Assembly: GCA_009746045.1 (NCBI GenBank)
Contig: RPFO01000283.1
Location: 1-31,367, forward strand
Length of the DNA: 31,367 nt
Source of the DNA: Mesostigma viride
Lineage: Eukaryota > Streptophyta > Mesostigmatophyceae > Mesostigmatales > Mesostigmataceae
Reading direction: 5' to 3'
The position numbers were made by a program, and so were the translations under genes. Positions 7,868 through 17,459 of this stretch are shown here, piece after piece (positions within the stretch are counted from its first letter, which is position 1; each line of letters begins with the position of its first letter). The notes below the pieces were generated by a model, which saw only the letters and a program-made list of their open reading frames with translations, had not been told where the DNA came from and made no database searches.

Positions 7868-7997
7868 CGACCCCACCGTCCACCCGGCCGTCCACCTGGC
7901 CGTACTGTGACAGGTGCCAGTATCATGGGAAAACTCTAGTATCATGGGATATCCGTTCAAGTCCTATTCGCGGGCCGCGGGTTCCTATCTAATGATG

Positions 7998-8036
7998 CAT
8001 TGGTGTTGGATTTGCATGCAATGAGTCTTATTTATT
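7998..8036 (-). terminator. 3' end motif of the three-exon RING gene (left)
   Basis: On the minus strand AATAAATAAGACTC is followed by ATTGCATGCAAATCCAACAC. The last 19 bases recur after the Cys4 gene (12745-12780), so this is a shared 3' end element. AATAAA lies at 8031-8036. Confidence 0.55.
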
Positions 8037-8141
8037 ACAATGTACAATAGGCAAAGTCCTAATCAACAATGTCCTCAACGAGGTGCCTCCAAGGGCACAC
8101 TCACTACAGGGAGGAATAGCCCCTTCCCCTTTCTAGACCCC

Positions 8142-9671
8142 CTACTCATCCTCAACCACAATCACCTCCCGGTGCTGAACATCAGCAACCAAGTGTGCGT
8201 CCCTGTCAACAATGCGCCTCGTCGCATCGCGGAAGCGTTCCACCAACCGCCTCACGGCCAGCGCGTCCCACCCGACGCCACCGCCGAGTGCCTCAAAGAA
8301 GGCCACAGCCAGTGCATTGCCCGCAGACCCGGAGCACTGCAGTTGGGGGTGATCCCTGATGTACTGCAGGGCGGACAGGAAACCGTTGACTCCCGCGGGG
8401 TAATTCTCATTCCCCCCCACAGCGCGAACAGCGAAAGAAGCGCGAGCAGCAGGAGCAGCAGCAGGAGCAGCAGCAGGAGCAGCAGCGGCGGCGGCGGCGG
8501 CGATGGCGGCCGGCAGACCACGGAAACCACACTCTGACACGTTGTCCACCACGCGCAGGTGGCGATCCAAGTCCTCGCGGCTGGTGGCCTGGTAGGTGCA
8601 GCCCAGGATGGTCACGGTGCCGTTATCACCAGGGAGAGAAAGCTTGTTGGGGCAGGGCCTGACAAGCTTGGCGCAGGTGTTGTCGTGAATCGCCTCCTCG
8701 CCGAGCACGACCTCGCCGCCGCACCCGCGAGCGCACAGACGCACATTCACAAGGGTGAATGTGAGTCTGTCGACACCCACATTGCGCTTGTACTGGCTGC
8801 CAGTGCGCATCAGGAGCTCCTTGCATTCTGGGCAGCGCTTGCCAATCACACGGGCGTTGGGCCTGGTAGAATTATACTCCAGAGCGTGGGCCTCGAGCAT
8901 ATCAGCGCACTTGTTGCAGTGCTGAGGGACGCAGGTGTGGACGCCCTCCACGAGGTAGATGATGGGGTACTTCCCCTCCGTGCCGAAGGGCTCGGTGCAG
9001 ATGTCGCAGCACGCCAGCCTCTTCTCGAACCACGTGATCTTGTGGTTCGCCTCCTCGAGAGCCAAGCGCATCTTCTTGAGCTCTTCGCGAGTGGGATCAG
9101 GGGAGAAAGAACGACGCCTGCTGCGGTTCCTCTCGCGCTCCAACTCCTCCTGCGTCTCCCTCAGCTGGCGCTGCAATGCGGCTAAGTCCCCACCGCTGGG
9201 CCCAGCGCCTCCAGAACGAGAACGGGAGCTGGGACCACCACGCAGCAGGCCTGCATGCAAAGGAAAACACACAGACAACTGCAAAATGTATCAGATAGTG
9301 GCCATCACCTGCAACATCCAACAGATAGTGGCCATCACCTGCAAAATCCAGCAGGCAATCGAAAAGGGATGCATGAAACAGCAGACCACGTACTGGGAGC
9401 AGCCGCAGGGCGAGACTGAGCCACCAGGTCGTCGATCGCAGCGTGCGAATTGACTTCCGTGCCTGCGTCGTCCAGGTGGTCGTAGTCGTTGTGGTCAAAA
9501 AGGTCGTCAGAGGGGTTCCAGCCTGCAAAGAATGAATAGAAAATGACAACGGCGTTCCTGTCAGCTGCTGAAAATGCCCAAAAAACAAACCAAGGAAACA
9601 CAAAAACAGACATGCATGGGAAAATACGTACGCTCAGGTTCCTGGGCCTCATGTTCTTGGGTCGTCGCCAT
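8142..9671 (-). CDS. RING/TRAF-like zinc-finger protein, three exons (left-arm copy)
   Basis: Exons are 9632-9671, 9394-9522 and 8142-9250, with GTACGT donors and TTTGCAG or TGCATGCAG acceptors. The joined frame is 425 codons. Exons 1-2 encode an acidic Asp-rich N-terminus (DDLFDHNDYDHLDD). Exon 3 opens with an Arg/Ser stretch and a coiled coil (LRETQEELERERNR). It then has a RING at about residues 138-199 (CDICTEPF, HTCVPQHCNKC, CPEC) and a TRAF-like Cys/His block at about 229-256 (CARGC, H, C, C). An Ala-rich linker and a helical C-terminus complete it. The likely role is an E3 ubiquitin ligase; the substrate is unknown. The gene shares 3' end signals with the Cys4 gene. The right-arm copy is at 20452-21982. 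Confidence 0.8.
9285..9352 (-). repeat. 30-bp tandem repeat with acceptor-like sites in intron 2 (left)
   Basis: TTTGCAGGTGATGGCCACTA followed by TCTG is repeated at 30-bp spacing, giving three TTGCAG sites before the real TGCATGCAG acceptor. The right-arm counterpart is at 20779-20846. Confidence 0.6.
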
Positions 9672-9784
9672 AGCTGGCTAGCTGCTGATAGTGGTATCCT
9701 GCTGCTGTTCTGAGTGGTTCGTGAGGGTTTGGCTGCATTTTTGGTCGTGTTTGGGCTTTTGGCCTCGTGGGGAGGAGGACGAAC

Positions 9785-9835
9785 GGCATATTCCCGGCAT
9801 ATTCCGGGAATATTCCCACGAATATGCCGTGGGAC
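9785..9835. promoter_or_regulatory. ATATTCC palindrome cluster upstream of the RING gene (left)
   Basis: GGCATATTCCCGGCATATTC, CGGGAATATTCCC and ACGAATATGCCGTGGG occur in series about 115-165 bp upstream of the ATG. The mirror copy is at about 20288-20338. Confidence 0.5.
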
Positions 9836-9869
9836 GGTCGCTAGAAGGAAACGGTCGCGCCGCGTCGGC

Positions 9870-10115
9870 AGTTACGTGACAGGGATACGGACTGTCATGG
9901 CAGACTGACAGATCTGACAGGTGTCAGACGGGACAGTGTGCCGACTGTCGTGGCAGATCTTCGTAACCGACGCGCGGCGGAACCGGCGCGGCGCGGACTG
10001 ACGTGGCACGCTGTCAGATCTGACGTGGCACGGTACTGACATGGCAGGCCGTCCGAACCGGCAGCTGACGGATACGGTTTGTACGGACTGTCATGTCAGA
10101 CCGTCAGGTTGCCAC
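9870..10115. repeat. region dense in TGTCAG/CTGACA words (left)
   Basis: No gene. CTGTCA/TGACAG and CAGATCTGAC recur more than ten times, along with ACGTGGCA. It lies between the RING promoter and the 3' end of F-box-like gene B. The mirror copy is at about 20008-20255. From 10120 to 10370 I see only AT-richer 3' flank, including GACAAAGTC...GACTTTGTC stem halves. Confidence 0.45.
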
Positions 10116-10372
10116 GTGGCAGTATGGCACGACACTTGGACGGATTCTAGTGGGAAATCCTACAATACACAAGCAGTTGCGTATTTGTAGTAATCTGTAC
10201 TACTGTAGTGTCCTAGTGCATTTCTACTCTTATTATACTCCTGTACTACGATTCCTAGTGCAATTGTACTATGAGACGCCATGAGATAGAGACAAAGTCA
10301 TGGATTTCCATTAGAATCATAATAAGGCTTAATGCCCATAGGGGACTTTGTCTATTCCAAAGGGGCACTTAG

Positions 10373-11007
10373 TTAGTGAACCCCCTCCAGGGCCAGGCGG
10401 CGACAGAACTTGTCGTACATCTTGTCGCAGGTGGCATTCATGACCCTCAGTTCCCTCTCGCAGCAGCGGGGGAAAAGTTGACAGGCAGATAGGCGTCGTA
10501 CTCGGCCTTCACGAGGTCCACGAGCACACGGCAATGCTCCTCTGCGGTCTTATCCTTATCCACCTGAGGAATGGATTCAACATACTCCTTCATCACATCC
10601 CACAGGCGGGGAATCGCGCAAACGCGGTCAGACAGCTTAACCTCTAGGTCGATGGCCAGAGTTGCCACCTCCATACGCCTATCGCCATACTTGCAGGCGT
10701 CCATCCTCTTCTCAAAAGTGGAAAGGGACTGCACACCGCCTTGAGCGATGGCGATGGCAAAGTTGCGCAGGGCCCATCCTGTATAGTGGCAAAACGGCCC
10801 TGGCTGCCTGCGCTTAGAGAGGAAGCGCCCCTCAAGCTCAGTGGCAATAGCATCCAACAGCTGCATCCTTCGCTGCTCTGTCTTAGCTTTGACAGCGTCC
10901 CACGGCACTTGCAGCTCCTTGCTGACACCACACCCGTGGGGCCATGCCAACTCCACGATTTCGTGCACAATCTCAGCTGGCAGGCTGTTAAAAGTGGCAG
11001 CGGCCAT
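10373..11007 (-). pseudogene. F-box-like protein B (left-arm copy, frameshifted near the 3' end)
   Basis: The open frame from ATG 11007 encodes 186 aa and stops at 10447. Residues 5-40 carry the F-box-like block (FNSLPAEIVHEIVELAWP, then GVSKELQVPWDAV), and near residue 145 the shared motif YVESIPQVD. One base is missing relative to the right arm near 10462 (GCTGCTGCGAG against GCTGCCTGCGAG), so the left protein ends prematurely in SPAAARGN. The right arm continues about 28 further codons in the original frame, ending at the position equivalent to 10373. The full-length family size would be about 211 aa. The protein probably acts as an SCF adaptor, by motif only. The gene is divergent from the Cys4 gene. 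Confidence 0.6.
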
Positions 11008-11081
11008 GTCTTCTTTGTGGTAGTGGTGCTAGTGCTGTTGGGATGCTGGAGCAGGCGAGAAGTGCCCACTTTGACGTGGTG

Positions 11082-11097
11082 TCGGACCTTTGTACCC
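11082..11097 (-). promoter_or_regulatory. core promoter GGGTACAAAGGTCCG of F-box-like B (left)
   Basis: It is about 80 bp upstream of the ATG and identical in core to the boxes at 7261-7275 and 11392-11403. A GCGGAATATTCCGTGG site lies 20-35 bp further upstream (11115-11130). Confidence 0.55.
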
Positions 11098-11242
11098 GCC
11101 CCACGGCATCTTCGCGGAATATTCCGTGGACGACGATCTCCCACGGGACGCCGCCACGTGGCAGAGATCGGACGGTCCACGGCAATTCAGATCTCCCATG
11201 ATAGTACGGCGTATCTCGGATACGGCGCGGCGCCGGTACGGC

Positions 11243-11269
11243 CGGACCAGTATCATGGATACTGGTCCG
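11243..11269. promoter_or_regulatory. 12-bp-arm palindrome in the divergent promoter (left)
   Basis: CGGACCAGTATC, a 3-nt loop (ATG), then GATACTGGTCCG form a perfect inverted repeat midway between the two divergent start regions. The mirror copy is at about 18854-18880. Confidence 0.55.
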
Positions 11270-11391
11270 AGTACCGTGGCACGGCATTCCGCCACGTCAC
11301 TACCGCGCCGCGCCGCGCCGCGCCATGGAACCTTCTAGAGGATCGATCCCAGCCGTCCGATGAAGATCTCGTGGGAGGGCCAGTTTCCACA

Positions 11392-11403
11392 GGTACAAAG
11401 GTC
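11392..11403 (+). promoter_or_regulatory. core promoter GGTACAAAGGTC of the Cys4 gene (left)
   Basis: The same box as upstream of F-box-like A and B. The next good ATG (GCCATGT, 11477) is 75 bp downstream, the spacing seen for the other genes. Confidence 0.5.
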
Positions 11404-11476
11404 GTGCAGGCCTACCAAATGCACCATCACACCACAGAACAGCCATAGCCAGCGCAGAAAACAACAGCAGACCGCC

Positions 11477-12663
11477 ATGTCTCAGCTTGATGCAGCAGCT
11501 GGGCCATTGTTCAGGCGTCAGACTAGGGCACAGACTAGGGCCTTGCATGGGCTTGGTTCTCCCAGATGCTATGGATTGCCATATCCTCGCTGCACAAAAC
11601 TAGGACTGGTTGTTCCGCCATAGCTCCTGCGCTTGTGCCAGTGCCTGCGCCTGTGCCAGCGCCAGTGCCTGTGATTGTGCCAGTGCCAGTGCCTGCTGCG
11701 CCAGTGCCTGAGCCTGTGTACGTGCCTGCTCCTCTCCCTGGGCTATTCGCCCCTCGGTTTAAGGACTCTGACATTTGGCCTCCAGCAGGCCATGTGTGGC
11801 CAAATGGTAGTGGCGATTCCAAGTTTCCTCTGGTGCATTGCGTCACCTGCAAAAAGGTGCCGGAGAGGGCAGTGTGCAAGAAGGAGAACGGGGAGATGCA
11901 GTGCCGGGGGTGCGCTCTGGATGAACTGAGCGACAAGGTGGATGCACTAGGTCCCTCTCCTCCCACGGAGCAGGTGCAGGAGACTGTCAAGAATTTTGAC
12001 ACGGGCTTGCAGATTTACAAGTACGAATATGAGCCCAAGCGTCTCCCACCTCCTCCCACCGGCTACCCTCTGTCCAAGTGCATGTGCGCTGTGTGCAAGA
12101 AGCCTGCTCTCCACGCGCACGAAGTGGTGAAGGAGGTCACCCCTCAGATGCTGGAGACCACTTCCCATTTCCGTGTTGCCAAGCTCGTGGTTGGCGACGT
12201 CGTTTGTGGGATCTGCCGCAACGAGTTCCTGGCCCAGTATGTCGACAACAACGTGGTCATCAGCAAGGCCATGTCTCGCGGCATGCAGTATTGGGAGTAC
12301 AAGGGCCATATCGATGAGGTGTTCCAGTACAACGAGGAACTCCACAAGATGGCAGAGCGCGCCCAGGACAACACGCACGACGGCCCCTCCAGTGACAAGT
12401 TTTACTGGCCTCGCAGGCAGTGCCAGAAGTGCATGAAGCGCATCGACATCAACGTGCAGAACCTGTATGTGGCTCCAAGGCCTCGTTCTTTAGACGTTGA
12501 CTTGGTCTGCTACGAGTGCGCCAAGTTCTGCAGCCTTGTTTCTGAGGCTGTCGCTTTCCCGGGCTTTAGCCGCCCCAACAACCGTCTCAAGCGTAATGCA
12601 GAGGCCGGGGGCTTCCTTCTGTACGATGTTGTGGGGTCCAACAAGCCCTATTTCTTCGCGTAG
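11477..12663 (+). CDS. protein with three Cys4 zinc modules and a Pro-Val repeat (left-arm copy)
   Basis: The long frame from ATG 11566 encodes 365 aa. Residues 21-58 are a Pro/Val/Ala repeat (APVPAPVPVIVPVPVP). Three zinc-type modules follow: Cys92/95/113/116 (HCVTCKKV, CRGC), Cys174/177/214/217 (CAVCKK, CGICRN) and Cys286/289/315/318 (CQKCMK, CYEC). The layout resembles zinc ribbons or degenerate RINGs, but I cannot assign a family. The start is uncertain. The ATG at 11477 is better placed relative to the promoter but is out of frame with the rest. The left arm has one extra T near 11508 compared with the right arm, and one more single-base change would be needed to join the frames. AATGAATAAGACTC follows the stop. 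Confidence 0.65.
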
Positions 12664-12742
12664 GGTGTCATCTGGGCACTTCATTGGCCCATGCAAGCCT
12701 ATGGAGGCTACTGTTGATAGGGACTTGTGGTATTCTATTTTG

Positions 12743-12780
12743 TAATGAATAAGACTCTTTGCATGCAAATCCAACACTCA
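12743..12780 (+). terminator. 3' end motif of the Cys4 gene (left)
   Basis: AATGAATAAGACTC is followed by TTTGCATGCAAATCCAACAC, the same element as after the three-exon RING gene. The mirror copy is at about 17343-17380. Confidence 0.55.
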
Positions 12781-12810
12781 TGCACTAGGCGTAGGACTTG
12801 ACTTGTTTGC

Positions 12811-13411
12811 GAAAAGTTCGGGCTATGCGGATAGCCCGAACTTTTGGGGATAGCCCGAACTTTTGGAAACCTTGCTAGGGAAAAGTAAAAGTTTCCAGTG
12901 GGATCCCAGCCATTTGAAAAGTTCGGGCTATGGTTCGGGCTATCAGTTTATAGCCCGAACCGGACCCTTTTCCCCTTGGCGGTGGTGTCATGCATTGTAC
13001 ATGGGGTAGGGACTTGGTTATTTGGACAGTGTGCAGTGTATGTGTGTGTGTTTCTTCCTTAGATTGCTAACACATAAAATATAGGGGTATTTCCTGTATA
13101 TACAGATAGGATTGCTAACACATAAAATATAGGGTATTAGCTATGATTATTTATAGATGGCAATTGCTAACACATAAAATTTTATGTGTTGGGAAACAGA
13201 GTAAAAGAAAGAGTAGCATCACCCATAGCAACACACCGCCCAGAGGGGAAAAAGGGGCGGTTCGGGCTATAAATCGATAGCCCGAACCATAGCCCGAACT
13301 TTTCAAAATGGCTGGGATCCCCACTGGAAACTTTTACTTTTCCCTAGCAAGGTTTCGAAAAGTTCGGGCTATCCCCAAAAGTTCGGGCTATCCGCATAGC
13401 ACGAACTTTTC
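12811..13411. repeat. fold-back element, copy 2 (left arm)
   Basis: The ends are GAAAAGTTCGGGCTATGCGG and its inverted complement (which has one G changed to A). Inside are further AGCCCGAACTTTT blocks and paired TTGCTAGGGAAAAGTAAAAG segments. The core carries iterons TTGCTAACACATAAAATATA near 13062, 13110 and 13163, the last forming a perfect 22-bp palindrome (13169-13190). It has the same architecture as 2501-3220 but diverged sequence. No ORF is credible. Confidence 0.65.
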
Positions 13412-13561
13412 GTGGGAGCCTATGGCTGGGCGCCACGTGGCATGGTATCCCACGAGAGTTGCCGGCGCCGCGCCGGCGCGACGCTCCACGGTATTATCGT
13501 GGGACGCCGCGCCGGCGCGACGCTTGCACGGCACTATCGTGGGACGCCGTGGCCGCGAGGG

Positions 13562-13568
13562 TATAAAA
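13562..13568 (+). promoter_or_regulatory. TATA box of F-box-like C (left)
   Basis: TATAAAAGCGGAG, then CGGGCGTTTGGGGGT, about 105 bp upstream of the ATG. The GC-rich stretch 13430-13555 upstream contains CCCACGAGAG, CGCCGGCGCG repeats and two ATCGTGGGACGCC boxes. Confidence 0.65.
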
Positions 13569-13668
13569 GCGGAGTCACGGGCGTTTGGGGGTAGGTCTCG
13601 CCTCCGACACTGCCAGGCACACAGTCATCCACACGCAGACAGCCATCCTTACAGCTGTAAAATACACA

Positions 13669-14266
13669 ATGGCCCATGCTGGTGCTACTTTCGAGGATCT
13701 GCCAAGCGAAATTTTGTTTGTTTTGGCAGAGCTCAGCTGGCCCTACTTGCGTGGTGTGAACAAGGCCTCTCACAAGGAATGGGAGGCCGTGCTGGCGATA
13801 ATGGAGGCAAAGGTTCGCGCTGTGCGCAATTTGATTGACGAGGAACTGGAGTTCCGCGATGCCAACCCCTATTGGTGGTTCGGAAAGAAGCCGCCGCCTG
13901 TATGAGATGACGCCTGATCAGCTGAGGGCCATTTATGACAAGGTGTCTGTGCCCCGCTTGCGTGAGGCGGAGGGGTACTTGTACACTACCCGCGCTGATC
14001 GTTTGGAGCAGATGGATCACGCGTACACTGATTTTGTGGAGGTGCTCAACGAACGTGAACCCCGGCCCCCACACTAAGGCGGCGAGGGACGCCTATTTTG
14101 CGTCCATTCCTGATGTGGATCGCGAGAATGTGATGGAGCGTCGCGTTGATGAGTTGGTCATGTTCTGTGCGCGGGATTGGTGGCTGACGACACGGAGGCC
14201 AACGGGGGCGTGCCAACGGGTTTGGCCGACCTTCTCAGCGACATTTTCGACAACACAAGCACATGA
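13669..14266 (+). pseudogene. F-box-like protein C (left-arm copy, frameshifted)
   Basis: From ATG 13669 the protein begins MAHAGATFEDLPSEILFVLA and continues through LSWPYLRGVNKASHKEWEAV, the F-box-like block shared with A and B. The frame breaks near codon 73, where the left arm lacks 2 nt present on the right (GGTTCGGAAAG against GGTTCGTCGAAAG), and ends at 13905. Downstream, coding potential resumes in other frames, including the family motif AYFASIPDVDREN and a C-terminus ending SDIFDNTST at 14266. With all shifts ignored the locus would encode about 199 aa, matching A and B in size. AATAAGACTC lies at about 14386. Confidence 0.55.
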
Positions 14267-14385
14267 TGATGTCGTCTTCACCCATCCCTCGTTAACCGGG
14301 TGATGCCTTAAACAGGCAAATAGGGATCAACTGATATAGCCTATTGGAAAAGGCTATATCCCATGGACTGTCTTATATAACTTTT

Positions 14386-14396
14386 AATAAGACTCG
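14386..14396 (+). terminator. AATAAGACTC 3' end motif of F-box-like C (left)
   Basis: TTTTAATAAGACTCGATTCC matches the first half of the 3' motif shared by the other arm genes. From 14400 to 14520 I see an AT-rich spacer with an A-run and no gene. Confidence 0.4.
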
Positions 14397-14540
14397 ATTC
14401 CTATTGAAATTTGTCTCACAATGAGTCCCACAATGAGCCCCACTTAAAAAAAAATCTAAACCGCATACTATAAATAGCTAATGGAGCTATAGGGGTACCA
14501 GATTCCCACGAAGAATAGGGATTTCCCGCCACCCGCGCCT

Positions 14541-15000
14541 GTCACGTGACTGTCTGCCACGTGGCATGACCCGATTGGTCAGCCCAGTCTCGTGGGATTC
14601 CAGATTCACATGGTGCCACGTGGCAGCCACCCATTCGACAGGATGTCCCATGGGACTCCAGGGACCCCCATGGGTGCCACGTGGCAGGATCCATTGGACA
14701 GGGTGTATCATGGGACGCCAGGGTCCCTGGGTGCCACGTGGCGGGTTCCGATTGGACAGGGAGTACCATGGGAGTACAGGGTCCCACGGAGATTCGGGGT
14801 CCCTGGTGCCACGTGGCGGTTACCGATTGGACAGGGAGTCCCATGGGTGCCACGTGGCAGCGTCCCATTGGACAGGGAGGTCCCATGGGTGGCCAGGGTC
14901 CCAGGGGTCCCTGGTGCCACGTGGCAGTCGCTGATTGGTCAGATAGTCCCATGGGAATCTCAGGGTGCCACGTGGCAGCCTCCCATTGGCGGCTACTACG
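14541..15000. repeat. array of CACGTG + CCAAT modules (left arm)
   Basis: CACGTG occurs at 14543, 14558, 14617, 14678, 14735, 14810, 14851, 14918 and 14969. Apart from the first, each is GCCACGTGGC and is followed, after exactly 10 nt (9 nt once), by ATTGG (ATTCG once). Spacers carry CCCATGGGA and CAGGGTCCCTGG words, themselves palindromic. The many open frames through it are by-products. Possible roles are an enhancer, or a baculovirus hr-like origin/enhancer, at the tip of the palindrome. Confidence 0.8.
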
Positions 15001-15025
15001 CCAGGGTCCCTGGCAGGGTCCCACG

Positions 15026-15095
15026 ATATATTTATCCCAACAATTGACGGGTTAGAGGCGCCTCTAACCCGTCAATTGTTGGGATAAATATATCG
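15026..15095. repeat. perfect palindromic tip of the giant inverted repeat
   Basis: The two arms meet at 15060/15061 (GGGTTAGAGGCG joined to CGCCTCTAACCC) with no spacer and match perfectly for about 35 bp each way; the first mismatch is A at 15024 against G. The AT-rich TATATTTATCCC lies 30 bp from the centre. It could extrude as a cruciform or correspond to a closed hairpin end. Confidence 0.85.
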
Positions 15096-15120
15096 TGGGA
15101 CCCTGCCGGGGACCCTGGCG

Positions 15121-15580
15121 TAGTAGCCGCCAATGGGAGGCTGCCACGTGGCACCCTGAGATTCCCATGGGACTACCTGACCAATCAGCGACTGCCACGT
15201 GGCACCAGGGACCCCTGGGACCCCGGTCACCCATGGGACTACCCTGACCAATGGGACGCTGCCACGTGGCACCCATGGGACTCCCTGTCCAATCGGTAAC
15301 CGCCACGTGGCACCAGGGACCCCGAATCTCCGTGGGACCCTGTACTCCCATGATACTCCCTGTCCAATCGGAGCCCGCCACGTGGCACCCAGGGACCCTG
15401 GCGTCCCATGATACACCCTGTCCAATTGGATCCTGCCACGTGGCACCCATGGGGGTCCCTGGAGTCCCATGGGACATCCTGTCGAATGGGTGGCTGCCAC
15501 GTGGCACCGTGTGAATCTGGAATCCCACGAGACTGGGCTGACCAATCGGGTCATGCCACGTGGCAGACAAGTCACGTGAC
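15121..15580. repeat. array of CACGTG + CCAAT modules (right arm)
   Basis: Mirror image of 14541-15000 with a few substitutions. Spacing between CACGTG and CCAAT is conserved at 10 nt. From 15600 to 15850 I see only the mirrored spacer and the 3' flank of F-box-like C. Confidence 0.8.
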
Positions 15581-15851
15581 AGGCGCGGGTGGCGGGAAAT
15601 CCCTATTCTTCGTGGGAATCTGGTACCCCTATAGCTCCATTAGCTATTTATAGTATGCGGTTTAGATTTTTTTTTAAGTGGGGCTCATTGTGGGACTCAT
15701 TGTGAGACAAATTTCAATAGGAATCGAGTCTTATTAAAAGTTATATAAGACAGTCCATGGGATATAGCCTTTTCCAATAGGCTATATCAGTTGATCCCTA
15801 TTTGCCTGTTTAAGGCATCACCCGGTTATACGAGGGATGGGTGAGACGACA

Positions 15852-16450
15852 TCATGTGCTTGTGTTGTCGAAAATGTCGCTGAGAAGGTCGGCCAAACCC
15901 GTTGGCACACCCCCGTTGGCCTCCGTGTCGTCAGCCACCAATCCCGCGCACAGAACAGTGACCAACTCATCAACGCGACGCTCCATCATTCTCGCGATCC
16001 ACATCAGGAATGGACGCAAAATAGGCGTCCCTCGCCGCCTTAGTGTGGGGGCCGGGGACCACATCGGTTGAGCACCTCCACAAAATCAGTGTACGCGTGA
16101 TCCATCTGCTCCAAACGATCAGCGCGGGTAGTGTACAAGTACCCCTCCGCCTCACGCAAGCGGGGCACAGACACCTTGTCATAAATGGCCCTCAGCTGAT
16201 CAGGCGTCATCTCATACAGGCGGCGGCTTCTTTCGACGAACCACCAATAGGGGTTGGCATCGCGGAACTCCAGTTCCTCGTCAATCAAATTGCGCACAGC
16301 GCGAACCTTTGCCTCCATTATCGCCAGCACGGCCTCCCATTCCTTGTGAGAGGCCTTGTTCACACCACGCAAGTAGGGCCAGCTGAGCTCTGCCAAAACA
16401 AACAAAATTTCGCTTGGCAGATCCTCGAAAGTAGCACCAGCATGGGCCAT
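15852..16450 (-). pseudogene. F-box-like protein C (right-arm copy)
   Basis: From ATG 16450 the frame is open for 136 codons and stops at 16040. It includes the F-box-like block and the region lost by frameshift in the left arm (WWFVERSRRLYEMTPDQLRA). After 16040 a different frame restores the family C-terminus (motif ASIPDVD, then VDELVTVLCAGLVADD) ending at 15852. So this copy is broken about two thirds of the way along, in the same area where the left copy also shifts (near 14050). That shared site could be the true C-terminus of a shorter protein, an ancestral lesion, or a hard-to-sequence spot. Confidence 0.55.
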
Positions 16451-16550
16451 TGTGTATTTTACAGCTGTAAGGATGGCTGTCTGCGTGTGGATGACTGTGT
16501 GCCTGGCAGTGTCGGAGGCGAGACCTACCCCCAAACGCCCGTGACTCCGC

Positions 16551-16557
16551 TTTTATA
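16551..16557 (-). promoter_or_regulatory. TATA box of F-box-like C (right)
   Basis: Mirror of 13562-13568: TATAAAAGCGGAG on the minus strand. Confidence 0.6.
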
Positions 16558-16707
16558 CCCTCGCGGCCACGGCGTCCCACGATAGTGCCGTGCAAGCGTC
16601 GCGCCGGCGCGGCGTCCCACGATAATACCGTGGAGCGTCGCGCCGGCGCGGCGCCGGCAACTCTCGTGGGATACCATGCCACGTGGCGCCCAGCCATAGG
16701 CTCCCAC

Positions 16708-17312
16708 GAAAAGTTCGTGCTATGCGGATAGCCCGAACTTTTGGGGATAGCCCGAACTTTTCGAAACCTTGCTAGGGAAAAGTAAAAGTTTCCAGTGGGG
16801 ATCCCAGCCATTTTGAAAAGTTCGGGCTATGGTTCGGGCTATCGATTTATAGCCCGAACCGCCCCTTTTTCCCCTCTGGGCGGTGTGTTGCTATGGGTGA
16901 ATGCTACTCTTTCTTTTACCCTGTTTCCCAACACATAAAATTTTATGTGTTAGCAATTGCCATCTATAAATAATCATAGCTAATACCCCTATATTTTATG
17001 TGTTAGCAATCCTATCTGTATATACAGGAAATACCCCTATATTTTATGTGTTAGCAATCTAAGGAAGAAACACACACACATACACTGCACACTGTCCAAA
17101 TAACCAAGTCCCTACCCCATGTACAATGCATGACACCACCGTCCAAGGGGCAAAAGGGTCCGGTTCGGGCTATAAACTGATAGCCCGAACCATAGCCCGA
17201 ACTTTTCAAATGGCTGGGATCCCACTGGAAACTTTTACTTTTCCCTAGCAAGGTTTCCAAAAGTTCGGGCTATCCCCAAAAGTTCGGGCTATCCGCATAG
17301 CCCGAACTTTTC
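16708..17312. repeat. fold-back element, copy 2 (right arm)
   Basis: Mirror of 12811-13411 with small indels and substitutions. It keeps the GAAAAGTTCGGGC ends and three TTGCTAACACATAAAATATA-type iterons on the minus strand. Confidence 0.65.
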
Positions 17313-17342
17313 GCAAACAAGTCAAGTCCTACGCCTAGTGCA

Positions 17343-17380
17343 TGAGTGTTGGATTTGCATGCAAAGAGTCTTATTCATTA
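17343..17380 (-). terminator. 3' end motif of the Cys4 gene (right)
   Basis: Mirror of 12743-12780. Confidence 0.5.
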
Positions 17381-17459
17381 CAAAATAGAATACCACAAGT
17401 CCCTATCAACAGTAGCCTCCATAGGCTTGCATGGGCCAATGAAGTGCCCAGATGACACC

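Noticed and set aside
8040-8537. 165-codon plus-strand frame with a Ser-rich run
   Set aside because: It is the shadow of the Ala-rich linker and C-terminus of the three-exon RING protein on the opposite strand.
11360-11623. 87-codon frame containing ATG 11477 as an independent gene
   Set aside because: It differs between the arms because of an indel and overlaps the start of the Cys4 frame; better read as a broken or mis-sequenced N-terminus or a short upstream ORF.
15040-15080. Telomere array at the palindrome centre (GGGTTAG)
   Set aside because: Only a single GGGTTAGAGG unit is present on each side; no tandem telomeric repeat.
14542-15575. Several open frames of 120-170 codons on both strands across the palindrome tip
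   Set aside because: They are translations of the CACGTG/CCAAT array (repeating GATWQ/GQGVPW strings) and occur in every frame.
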